A stretch of DNA of 25,713 nucleotides from a virus. The DNA lies in the IMG/VR virus record IMGVR_UViG_3300028548_001923, positions 1 through 25,713 of that record. One strand, written 5' to 3'. The notes under the pieces were generated by a model. The model saw nothing but the letters and a program-made list of their open reading frames with translations, was not told the DNA's origin and searched no databases. A program made the translations under genes and the position numbers. This document shows positions 12,716-21,100 of this stretch, one piece after another; within the stretch, counting starts at the first letter, position 1; the number at the start of each line of letters is the position of its first letter.

Positions 12716-13029
12716 TTACCCTTTGACATATAAGCTGTCATCCCCATGTAAGCGCCACAAACGGAAGCCATTCCTATATAGAATAACCCAAATAGATCGG
12801 CTAATGCTTTAATCCGAGTATCTGGAAATATAGGCAGGAATACGAGAGCAGTAAAGATTAGCATAGATACCATAGCCACCCATGCCATTTTCTTCTGGGC
12901 GTCCATCTTATCTCGTTTTTCAATTGCTTCAAGAGTTTTAATCTCCTGATCGCTAACGATACCATCCCCGTCTAGGTCTAGCTCGTTAAACTCACTATCC
13001 TGTTGTAGTGTTTTCTGTTCATCTGCCAT
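12712..13029 (-). CDS. EF-hand membrane protein in the lysis cluster (holin candidate)
   Basis: A 105-aa protein with one canonical 12-residue EF-hand loop: Asp18, Asp20, Asp22, Gly23, Val25 and Glu29 (DLDGDGIVSDQE). After a charged helix come two membrane segments (about 50-68 and 78-100). The Ca2+-binding residues are complete. The short length, two membrane spans and position upstream of the spanin pair suggest a holin or lysis regulator. The EF-hand would be cytoplasmic if both ends are inside, so a calcium signal could matter. Related EF-hand/two-helix proteins occur in other marine phages, with unknown role. The start at 13029 has a GGGGGAA sequence just upstream. Confidence 0.7.
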   Translation of the reverse strand: MADEQKTLQQDSEFNELDLDGDGIVSDQEIKTLEAIEKRDKMDAQKKMAWVAMVSMLIFTALVFLPIFPDTRIKALADLFGLFYIGMASVCGAYMGMTAYMSKGK

Positions 13030-13043
13030 AGGGTTCCCCCTTT

Positions 13044-13217
13044 TTATTGTTTAAGTTTGTTTTTAGCTTTTATAATGTTCATACCAAACAGATTGATTGT
13101 GGTAAGGATACCCTGTACCGTTTTGTTGTCTGATTCATTGGGGGTAATGGCTGCAAAGATGGAAAACCCTCCAAACACTGCAAGGGCTAACACTACGATT
13201 GTAATAATAAATTCCAC
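13044..13217 (-). CDS. Small GTG-start membrane protein
   Basis: A 57-aa protein starting at GTG (13217) that is easy to overlook. AAGGAGAT sits about 5 bases before the GTG, overlapping the end of the 1392-aa gene. The N-terminus is a membrane span (VEFIITIVVLALAVFGGFSIFAAI), followed by TPNESDNKTVQG, an amphipathic stretch (ILTTINLFGMNIIK) and a basic tail (KAKNKLKQ). It fills what would otherwise be a 190-base gap between the ejection protein and the EF-hand gene. One membrane span plus basic tail and its place in the lysis cluster make it a possible pinholin, antiholin or small envelope protein. No family is recognised. Confidence 0.68.
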   Translation of the reverse strand: MEFIITIVVLALAVFGGFSIFAAITPNESDNKTVQGILTTINLFGMNIIKAKNKLKQ

Positions 13218-13219
13218 GT

Positions 13220-16200
13220 CTATCTCCTTAAGTTATCTAATTCAAGTTCACGAATTTGGGTTTTAGTATTTTCCTTGGTCTTCATATTTTCGTGGTAGCC
13301 AAGCCCATTGATTAAGGCCGTAAACAGATTCGGATCATACTTTCTGATAGTATCACCCTCTGTTTCAATAATATCAATTACAACATCAACCATCTTGGGA
13401 TCGTTAAGTATTCTTGATAGGGCTTGAGCCTTTTTCTTTCTAAAGCTAAGAAGGGCAACTTCTGTTGCCACATACTTAGGGCTAATGACGCCACGCGCTA
13501 CACTGTAGGTACGAGACAGCAGTGACTCAATTGACAGCCCCTTTGGAGCCGTCACGGAGATACCTGCATCCTTCAGCCGCGCTGCGTTATCCCTGTTCTG
13601 AACCATCAGGAACTGAGCCATTCTAGTTAGAGCAGTAAACTTATCATCTCCTATAACCCCTCTAACTCTTTCAGACACATCTTTGTCTAAAACAAGGGAG
13701 TACAAAGACTCATGGTCAAAGTCGCGCAGCATTTGACCTTCTCTTGCCTCTCGCATTCTGCCGTATGAGGCGCGAGAGATAGATTCTATTGTGAGGTCTG
13801 ATACTAGCTCTTTCACTTCTTTTTCATCAACACCCATTTCCTTGGCTATCTTTGGAAAAAGGTCATCCATTCTGCTCTGACCCTGCGGATTCAGTATGAA
13901 GAACCTTAAGAAGCGGTCGTAGTCATTTACTTCACTAGCGCCCTGCTGTTCCGCACCAAACTTACCCATGTTTTTTAAGAAGTTTTCTCTTAGACTAACC
14001 TGACGCGATACAGCGTCGGCTGCTCTTTTAACTTCTTTTTCTACAACACCTTCAGCATTTTTCAGTATTTCTTTTCCACCAAAGAAGGTATCGACGGCTA
14101 TATTATACTGGACAACCCTGTCCAGATCAATAAGCCCTTCTTCTTCCAGCCTCCTAAGAGCGGGGCTACGGATGAACTTGCCCCCAACTGATCTAGCCCG
14201 TGCGGCTAACCGCCCTTCTACTAACTTCTCAGCATCTCCTAGTTTACCTTGAGAGGGTATTAGATCTCCCGCATCCAGCATAGTCTTTGAGTCAACGATA
14301 TTTCTTGCAAGAAGATCATTCATTAAATTACGAACGATGGTGATATCCTCACCGATAAGCTCATACGTTCCTTTTTCCTCTGAAAACGTACCAAACGTCT
14401 TTTTTATATGGTTTACAACATCAGCCCCTACTTGGCTATCGCCTGAAACAATTTTATCCATATCAATCCATTTAACGGGATCAACTTTATAGGATTTAGT
14501 ATTAGTGTTATAGTGATCCACATTATAGCCTATTGGATTACCGTCTATATCTCTGTACCGCACAATAACATTGTCAATATAATTTTTCTTTGCATCCCTA
14601 ATGGCTATGCCCGCTGGGCCATCTTCAGGAACCTGATTAATTATTGTTCTGGACAGGTTATTCATTTTCATAGAGAGTTCTCTGTTGCTTATTTGCTTGG
14701 CTTTTCTAGAGAATTCAGAGGAGTAAAACTGAATGTCGCTTACAGTTGCAGTAATCTTAAGGTCGGGTAGCCCTAGCTCTTCCGACATTATTTTAGCAAT
14801 TTTAAATACATCAAAGTCGTTAAGCTCATCTCCCACTTCACCCTTATACTGCTCGTTAAAGAAGGTCTTTATCTGACTATAGTTTAAGTCCTCTATAGCA
14901 GCAATAGCATCTTCTGTTTCCCCGGCGTCCCTCAATGACTGTTTAAACTCTGTTACGATAGCATCCTTTAGCTCTGGGCTAGACTCAAGGGCCTTTATTA
15001 CGCTTGTTTGACCCTCCTCGTTTGAAAAAGCCTCCAGACGCGCCGCATTGTTTAATTTTTTGCCCATAAGAACCTGCTGTATTCTGGCCTTTCTGGTTCT
15101 GGCAATTACATCGTCGGCTGTTCCATATAGATCATCTAACCAATCTGTAATATCAATAGCATCACCATACTGAGAGAGGGCTTCAAACCTAGCGTTTGCT
15201 TTGGCGGTGATATCCGCTTTAATGTTTCTCGCATATTGGGCTAGATTATTAGCAGCCTCTTCAGCATTTAGCTGATATTTTTTAGGATTAAGATAGGCAT
15301 TAAGAAAACCAACCAGATTAGTCTCTACTTCAGTAGCAGCCTGATCCGCTGTGTCAATCTGACGAGAAGCCACTCTTCCAAGGTTAGGAATTGCCCCCTC
15401 TTTAAGTATCCTGCCCGCCTCATCCTTTGGATAGGTAACATCATCCAATAAGCGAGCTTTCATAAGCTGCTCTATCAATCTAGTAAGGGTTTCCTTATCC
15501 TCTATGCTTTTTGTGACCATAGGATCAGCAACTAAATCAAGAATCTCTTGGACAAGACCGTCTATCTGCTGCCTATCCTGCCCTAACTGTTCTGTCTGTC
15601 TAGCCGATACAGTCTGCATGGATTTAACGAAGGAGTTGAACCTGCTGTTCTGAACCCCTGCATCTCCTGCAGCACCGGCTAATTGATCTACCAACCCTCT
15701 AAGCTCTTCAAATTGTTTTTCTATGTTTCTTTCATTGCCCAGAAGGATTTCTAAATTCTTATCTATCCCCTTTATGCCTTTAGCCATGTCTAGTTTATTA
15801 TAGCTACTAGTTATGGCATCTCGCATCATCATAAGAGGAATGATTCCAGTAGCCTTACCCATAGTCACTTCTAAAAGTTCCGGGTCTACCCCAGCGGCTC
15901 CAAGGTCAACTCTAATATCATTAAGCAACTTTAGCTGCGAATAAACGCCTTCTCTGTCCTCTTGAGGCAAGGCTCTAATAAAAGTAGCAAAGTCATTCAT
16001 TGCTTTTTGTTCTTGTTTGGTAAGATTAGAGATCTTAGGAATAATTCCTTTTTGAGCAAGCGCTCTGACCTGATCATCATTCAAGGCCCCTACAAAACTG
16101 CCTAAGCTAACAATCAAAGAGCCTACACCTTTGCCCGCACCGCTAGCAAACTTATACATTGAAGTAAATGCAATAGAGGAACCAAATCCTCCACCAAGCG

Positions 16201-17398
16201 CTCCGAACAAAGCCCCAAAGTCTTCGCCATACATATTGCCCCCTATCGTTGCGCCAAGAACAGCCCCTACTTCTGTAGCGGGTATTTCCAGTAGCTCTTT
16301 AGGAATGGAGTTTACACGATTGCTTCTAGCTACGGATAGCGCAGCAGATTCACGGGCGATTAATGCTTTATCCTTTGAGCTTTTTGCAAGGGATAATTTC
16401 TCTTTGGCACTGCTTATAGCAGCATTATTCTTTACAAGAGTCTTATAAATAGGCTTCTGCTTCATAGTGAGGACAGAACCAACTCTCTTGCCATACATAG
16501 CCCTACGCATACCAGATAGTCCTAAATAGCTAGCCAGAGAGAAGGTAGCGTCATTCATCATTTTCAGGGTGGCTTCTCTTATGTCATCGTCGGTAGCCTG
16601 TAAGATATCCTTTCCCATAATCTTTTCTGCTCTTGCAACTACCTTCTTACTGCCTCGCGTAAGAAATTTAATACCCGCAGCAGTGCCACCAACAATTTCT
16701 GGAACAGCCCGTACTGCTTGTTCTGCTAGAGAAGCCTCTGGACGCCAATACGCGGTAATTTCGTCCGCTTCTCGTGCAGATATCGTCCCTGCCTGTCCGG
16801 CCAACCTGTCAATAACCCCTTTAACAAACTCTCCCTCATTCTTTAGCTCTGGAGAATCTTTGAAAACTTTATAAGCTGTAGATAGATAGCTTTCAAACCA
16901 ATTGTCTTTTTTTCTTAGCTTAGTGTAGTATTTTACGTATTTTTCTTTATCATAAGTCTTTTGAGGTTTTGTAAGCAAAGTTTCAGTAGCAACCGTTCCT
17001 GAATCTAGACCAAGGGGAACAGCAATAGTATTAGCCACACCAACGATATTATCTACAAAGAACTTACCGATAGAAAAAGTTGTGCGGGCCAAACCAAGAG
17101 TGTTCTCTTCACCCGGAAGTCTTTCAACGGCCTGTTCAATGTCTTCAGATCTTCTTCTAAGCTGGTTTTGATTTACTAACGATGGTGTGCCGCCCGTTTC
17201 TGCCGCCTGTTTACCAAAAGATCTAAGAAGCCCCTGAGCGATATCCGCCACATCTCTTGCGTCTTCACTAGTAGTGGTCTTTTCAATATTCTGTACTATT
17301 TTATCTTGATTTCCAATAGGATTAAAAACTTCTGTGTTATCATTATCGTCTGTTTCGACGGAAGGTACCGTATTTGGATTGTATACTTCGATTCCCAT
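13220..17398 (-). CDS. Giant (1392 aa) virion protein, probable DNA-ejection/internal core protein
   Basis: A 1392-aa mostly helical protein, by far the largest in the window. The N-terminal 60 residues are low complexity and polar. Residues about 372-437 are Gly/Ala-rich and hydrophobic (EVGAVLGATIGGNMYGEDFG and GALFGALGGGFGSSIAF), able to insert into or cross a membrane. Long helical stretches follow, and the C-terminus is basic (RKKKAQALSRIL). Size and position at the end of the structural genes match the large internal virion proteins of T7-like phages (gp16), which leave the capsid and build a conduit through the envelope. The gp16 lytic transglycosylase motif is not seen. Assignment to ejection is inference. 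Its stop overlaps the ribosome site of the next gene. Confidence 0.65.
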   Translation of the reverse strand: MGIEVYNPNTVPSVETDDNDNTEVFNPIGNQDKIVQNIEKTTTSEDARDVADIAQGLLRSFGKQAAETGGTPSLVNQNQLRRRSEDIEQAVERLPGEENTLGLARTTFSIGKFFVDNIVGVANTIAVPLGLDSGTVATETLLTKPQKTYDKEKYVKYYTKLRKKDNWFESYLSTAYKVFKDSPELKNEGEFVKGVIDRLAGQAGTISAREADEITAYWRPEASLAEQAVRAVPEIVGGTAAGIKFLTRGSKKVVARAEKIMGKDILQATDDDIREATLKMMNDATFSLASYLGLSGMRRAMYGKRVGSVLTMKQKPIYKTLVKNNAAISSAKEKLSLAKSSKDKALIARESAALSVARSNRVNSIPKELLEIPATEVGAVLGATIGGNMYGEDFGALFGALGGGFGSSIAFTSMYKFASGAGKGVGSLIVSLGSFVGALNDDQVRALAQKGIIPKISNLTKQEQKAMNDFATFIRALPQEDREGVYSQLKLLNDIRVDLGAAGVDPELLEVTMGKATGIIPLMMMRDAITSSYNKLDMAKGIKGIDKNLEILLGNERNIEKQFEELRGLVDQLAGAAGDAGVQNSRFNSFVKSMQTVSARQTEQLGQDRQQIDGLVQEILDLVADPMVTKSIEDKETLTRLIEQLMKARLLDDVTYPKDEAGRILKEGAIPNLGRVASRQIDTADQAATEVETNLVGFLNAYLNPKKYQLNAEEAANNLAQYARNIKADITAKANARFEALSQYGDAIDITDWLDDLYGTADDVIARTRKARIQQVLMGKKLNNAARLEAFSNEEGQTSVIKALESSPELKDAIVTEFKQSLRDAGETEDAIAAIEDLNYSQIKTFFNEQYKGEVGDELNDFDVFKIAKIMSEELGLPDLKITATVSDIQFYSSEFSRKAKQISNRELSMKMNNLSRTIINQVPEDGPAGIAIRDAKKNYIDNVIVRYRDIDGNPIGYNVDHYNTNTKSYKVDPVKWIDMDKIVSGDSQVGADVVNHIKKTFGTFSEEKGTYELIGEDITIVRNLMNDLLARNIVDSKTMLDAGDLIPSQGKLGDAEKLVEGRLAARARSVGGKFIRSPALRRLEEEGLIDLDRVVQYNIAVDTFFGGKEILKNAEGVVEKEVKRAADAVSRQVSLRENFLKNMGKFGAEQQGASEVNDYDRFLRFFILNPQGQSRMDDLFPKIAKEMGVDEKEVKELVSDLTIESISRASYGRMREAREGQMLRDFDHESLYSLVLDKDVSERVRGVIGDDKFTALTRMAQFLMVQNRDNAARLKDAGISVTAPKGLSIESLLSRTYSVARGVISPKYVATEVALLSFRKKKAQALSRILNDPKMVDVVIDIIETEGDTIRKYDPNLFTALINGLGYHENMKTKENTKTQIRELELDNLRR

Positions 17399-17401
17399 GG
17401 G

Positions 17402-19735
17402 TTAACCCCCCATTCCAAATAGCTTGCCAATTTCTTTGACAAATTTTGACCGGCCCATTCTTTCATCTAAATCATCTCGGCTTCCGGCGGGCAATCCATT
17501 CGGTGCTGCTGATGCTTTTGGAGCAGTAGCGGCAGACGTGTTATTCGTTAATTCTGGCCCTTCTGATAGACTTACAACTACCTCTCTTTTTTCGTTAATA
17601 ATTGTAGTTAAAACCCTTGTCTCAATCTTGCCCGTAATAAGGTTAAAAACCATGGGCATTCTCTGTATAGCAGCCTTATTAATTCTCTCGCGTTCTTCAA
17701 TGTGCGCTTTGTTATTAGGTTCACCAAATTTGTTAACCGCGTTCGTTAGTAGATCCATCACATCCGCATTTACTACAAATTTTCTGTTAAGTATTTTACC
17801 GGGGCTTATAGTACTGTTATCTGAGGAACTAAGAACTTTTTCTATTCCGTCCGCGTATGCTCCCGCGTTGAAAATAGAGCCGTTTTTTACCTCGGATATC
17901 TTAGCTGCTGCAGCTACAATAGCAGTGGGATTGTTAGTTCTTATATTATCGGGCGATTCAACATTTGCCTGATTGGCAACGCTATTTGCCTGATCGTCAA
18001 AGTTATCTTGAGTTAAACCGGAATCAAATAAGCTAGCCGCATTTATAACAGAAGTGTACATATCCGCATTTAAGTCATTTCTGTCTAATATTCCATATAT
18101 TTCAGCTTTAGTAATTGATGAAGTAATTAAACCTTTTATAAATTTTACATTTTGTAGTCTGGATTCTACGGTACCAGCTCTAGTTCTAAACATTTTCAAC
18201 GCACGATCAATATCGGTGTCTGATATAGTACGACCACCTGTACCCCCTTGCAAAATTCCTGTAATCTGATAAGCAAATGTAAGTTCTAACATTTCAAGTT
18301 TTGCAGCAGCAAGAGATTTTATATTGTTTTCGCTTTTTTTGTTCTTTTGATAGTTAACATTTGCTGATAAAAGGTTGCCCTTAGCCACTTCCATCATAAG
18401 CAAAGCTTTTTTACTGACGCTATCAATCGTTTTTCCGCCCTCGCCCTTCATGCGGCTTCTACCGTAGCCCCTATCTCTCAATATACTGCTTAAAACCTCA
18501 CCACCGTCTTTAATAAACTGTGGAACAGTCATTCTCATAACTTGTGCAGTTTGAATCCAACTACCACCAGCCGTTGATTCATTGATCCCAATAATAATTG
18601 CGTCTGCAACTTTAAGGGCTGCTTTAGCTACTTCCCCCACCTCCTTTATCGTGGAAATTCGTTTAGCTACTTGCCCCTTATTAATAGTCGAAAATGTTTT
18701 AGGTTGAGGCTCCGCACCATCTAAATGCTTGCCAGCCATTCGCCTACCAAAAATAGAAACAAACTGCCTAAAACCCGCTACATCTATTGTATTTGGCTTT
18801 TCTGGGTCTGTCGATAAAAATCCGTTGTTTGGATCCTGCAAATATGCTAGCGCTGCTGTTTTTTGTCTGCTATTAGGGCCAGTAGACGCGGAGATAGCAC
18901 TCATTAAATTTGGATTAGCAGCGGCATTAATATAAATTTGATTTGTTATCCTGTCTGTACCTGCGTCCTTTAAAGATTTAAACATAGCTCTTTGTGCGTC
19001 AACATCTGTTACACCTAAATTTACATTTGCAAATGCTAAACTTGCGGCTTTAACATTTTTATATTTAGTAGTGTTATCTACTAATTTACCCGCTTCTAAT
19101 GAAGAACTGTTTACGTTTGGGGGGGGAGGGGTGTCGCGCATTGAGGCCGGGTCTCTACTAAATTGTCTAGCAAGACTGTCTAGTTCTGGTGATTTTGTCA
19201 TTTTAAGAACATGTTTAAGGTACGAAAAAGGGACATTCTGGGGAAGTTCTCCCCTGTAGTCTTTCCCAAAGGAATTTGCCTGAGAAAATACTCCCTGACC
19301 TCTTCTTACAATAGAAAGTGCTTCAAAAACTCGCGCCCTTAACATATCTCCTGTGTTTGCATCATTCAACGCCCGTTTGAAACCGTCAGGATTGGCCTGT
19401 GTCGCGGTAAAAAGATTTTGAGCTTCTTGATCTGCATCGGTGTCCCTTCTGTATTCAAAGTTAACGGGCTTTTTATCACCACCACCACCACCAAAAGAGT
19501 TAAATTTTCCTCTTCGAGTGCCAGCCCGATTAATGTTCGCCACATTGGTAGCTCTGGTGTCCGCTCGTTTTGCAAGCTCATACTGTGTTTGACGCTGAAA
19601 CTCAAGATCTTCCTGTCTCTGATCTCTTGCTTCGTCTCTTAGATCTTTTGCAGCCCCAGCCGCATCGTATTTATCAATTTGCTTTCCAATGGAGTCTAGC
19701 GCCCCTGTAGCAAAAGACATAAAAGGCGATACCAT
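17402..19735 (-). CDS. 777-aa virion protein, probable internal core protein
   Basis: A 777-aa mainly helical protein with no recognised domain. The N-terminus has a charged helix (KQIDKYDAAGAAKDLRDEAR and on, about 18-60), then a poly-Gly hinge (FNSFGGGGGDKKP, near residue 80) encoded by a run of CCA repeats on the plus strand. The rest is Ala/Asn/Asp-rich and helical, ending in SAAPNGLPAGSRDDLDERMG. Placed directly upstream of the 1392-aa protein and three bases from it, it corresponds in position and size to T7 gp15, partner of gp16 in the ejection core. This is by position, not by sequence. An alternative is a tail-associated structural protein. Confidence 0.6.
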   Translation of the reverse strand: MVSPFMSFATGALDSIGKQIDKYDAAGAAKDLRDEARDQRQEDLEFQRQTQYELAKRADTRATNVANINRAGTRRGKFNSFGGGGGDKKPVNFEYRRDTDADQEAQNLFTATQANPDGFKRALNDANTGDMLRARVFEALSIVRRGQGVFSQANSFGKDYRGELPQNVPFSYLKHVLKMTKSPELDSLARQFSRDPASMRDTPPPPNVNSSSLEAGKLVDNTTKYKNVKAASLAFANVNLGVTDVDAQRAMFKSLKDAGTDRITNQIYINAAANPNLMSAISASTGPNSRQKTAALAYLQDPNNGFLSTDPEKPNTIDVAGFRQFVSIFGRRMAGKHLDGAEPQPKTFSTINKGQVAKRISTIKEVGEVAKAALKVADAIIIGINESTAGGSWIQTAQVMRMTVPQFIKDGGEVLSSILRDRGYGRSRMKGEGGKTIDSVSKKALLMMEVAKGNLLSANVNYQKNKKSENNIKSLAAAKLEMLELTFAYQITGILQGGTGGRTISDTDIDRALKMFRTRAGTVESRLQNVKFIKGLITSSITKAEIYGILDRNDLNADMYTSVINAASLFDSGLTQDNFDDQANSVANQANVESPDNIRTNNPTAIVAAAAKISEVKNGSIFNAGAYADGIEKVLSSSDNSTISPGKILNRKFVVNADVMDLLTNAVNKFGEPNNKAHIEERERINKAAIQRMPMVFNLITGKIETRVLTTIINEKREVVVSLSEGPELTNNTSAATAPKASAAPNGLPAGSRDDLDERMGRSKFVKEIGKLFGMGG

Positions 19736-20379
19736 TATACTAATTCCTCTTCCTGCATTTCCATAAAGTTAGAGTCTTCAATCATAGGGACTTCTTTTTC
19801 TTCAGAAAACTCATCCATAGGCTCTTCTCCCTCTTCATCAATTTCTCCGTCTAACAAAAGATCTGTTGCATACATAATTTTATTGTACATGTCCGGTCTA
19901 TTTTGTTTCATTATAGCCATAACTTTTTCTTCAGGAATACGGTCATTTTCTTTTTGTTCTTCAGGGTCAACATTAAATATGGTTGCAGGTATACTATTTT
20001 CTAATGCCAGACCCATAAAGTGCATAGTTACAGGCATTTTTAATATTTCAGACATGTCTGGAGTCCAGTACCCTTCTGTAAATCCTGTAAAAGTAACAGT
20101 ATTGGTAATGGCCTCAATAGGGACACCAGCCAGCATTAATCTCAAAAAATTCTCTTCTACTTCCGGCTTTTCAACGCGGCTAACAATCCACTCCATAGCC
20201 TCTTCCGGGTTAGAATACTCAGCGGGTTTTTCCCACCGCCACGTATCAGGAGCGTCCGTTAGAGAATGGCCCGGTGGAGGCGCATTAAATTTATCAAGCG
20301 CATCTATGCTGCCCTTTTCTGGTAGCCGAGATTTCTCTATTTCAGGATCGCGATAATACGGGTCAGGGTTTAAAGCCAT
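19735..20379 (-). CDS. Acidic virion-cluster protein, hypothetical
   Basis: A 214-aa protein. The N-terminal part is Pro-rich (MALNPDPYYRDPEIEKSRLP, FNAPPPGHSL), the middle is a helical domain (EEAMEWIVSRVEKPEVEENF; GLALENSIPATIFNVD) and the C-terminal 50 residues are extremely acidic (DGEIDEEGEEPMDEFSEEKE). No membrane segment is present. The pattern of a folded core plus acidic tail resembles structural or assembly proteins seen beside internal virion proteins in marine podoviruses, but no specific family is named. It shares one base with the next gene (ATG over TA). A scaffold-like or chaperone role for ejection proteins is possible. Confidence 0.55.
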   Translation of the reverse strand: MALNPDPYYRDPEIEKSRLPEKGSIDALDKFNAPPPGHSLTDAPDTWRWEKPAEYSNPEEAMEWIVSRVEKPEVEENFLRLMLAGVPIEAITNTVTFTGFTEGYWTPDMSEILKMPVTMHFMGLALENSIPATIFNVDPEEQKENDRIPEEKVMAIMKQNRPDMYNKIMYATDLLLDGEIDEEGEEPMDEFSEEKEVPMIEDSNFMEMQEEELV

Positions 20380-20389
20380 TGTTTTTCCT

Positions 20390-21100
20390 TTATGCTACCT
20401 TCGTTGTTCTGTCTGAAGATATCTTTAGCTGGTTTAGTGCACCCGGACCGGGGAGGTCAATGGTCTGCCCCCGTGGCCCTGATGGACTTTGTAAGTTTGC
20501 TAGTGCGTCTCGACCCGCAGCCATGTTCTGGTTCTTTAAATAATCTGCGCCACTTTGCGCCCTACTAGATTGTGCAATCACTGCTTCTGTAGCTTTTCTT
20601 GCTCCTGTCATTTGATTGGCTCTTCCCGTTCCCGGTGTTCCCGATTTAGCCTGACCGGAGGTTCTTTTCCCGCCCCCTTCTTTATCCTTACCCGCCGCCG
20701 CCGCAGCAAACTCTTGTACAAACTTAAGAGCTTTTGGGGTTATACCCAAGTATTTAGCAATATTAAATACATAGTCTTGTGCCATTTTAAATGGTGAGCG
20801 CTCGTCTTCTTCTTCGAGAAACGTAGCATCTGCAAAAGCACCTAAATCAGTATCGCTTCCCCAATCACCGGGTTCATAACCGCTATATGGATTATCTGCT
20901 GGAGAACTATCTGGAATTGTAAGAAAAGAGTAATCTATATTGCCGTACCCTGAATAGTCTTCATCTATCATGTCCCCTCCCCCTGAATAGTCTTCATCTA
21001 TCCTTGCAGACATGCCCCCTCCCCCAGTATAAGAGTAATCTCCGTAGTCTTCCTCAGTATAACCCCAATCATCAAATTCCTCGTATAGATGTTTTGTCAT
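20390..21100 (-). CDS. Low-complexity Asp/Tyr/Gly-repeat protein, hypothetical virion component
   Basis: A 236-aa protein of mostly disordered sequence. Residues 10-55 contain degenerate repeats of the type IDEDYSGGGDM/IDEDYSGYGN, backed by a 22-base perfect DNA repeat. The middle has a short helical domain (FKMAQDYVFNIAKYLGITP, about 100-125). The rest is Gly/Ser/Ala-rich with scattered Lys/Arg (GGGKRTSGQAKSGTPGTGRA), so the charge changes from acidic to basic along the protein. No family is recognised. It starts on the stop codon of the 557-aa gene and is probably co-made with it. A flexible virion or tail linker is a reasonable guess. Confidence 0.55.
   Translation of the reverse strand: MTKHLYEEFDDWGYTEEDYGDYSYTGGGGMSARIDEDYSGGGDMIDEDYSGYGNIDYSFLTIPDSSPADNPYSGYEPGDWGSDTDLGAFADATFLEEEDERSPFKMAQDYVFNIAKYLGITPKALKFVQEFAAAAAGKDKEGGGKRTSGQAKSGTPGTGRANQMTGARKATEAVIAQSSRAQSGADYLKNQNMAAGRDALANLQSPSGPRGQTIDLPGPGALNQLKISSDRTTKVA
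20948..21002 (-). repeat. 22-bp direct repeat, 33-bp period, coding
   Basis: CCCTGAATAGTCTTCATCTATC (plus-strand sense) occurs perfectly at 20948-20969 and 20981-21002, giving a 33-base (11-codon) period. It encodes the repeated Asp-Glu-Asp-Tyr-Ser-Gly unit. A weaker third copy can be seen just to the right. The perfect identity suggests recent slippage. Confidence 0.8.

Noticed and set aside
13057-13266. Rightward 69-aa frame at 13057
   Set aside because: It is the complement of the leftward GTG-start membrane gene, has no ribosome site and opposes the operon direction.
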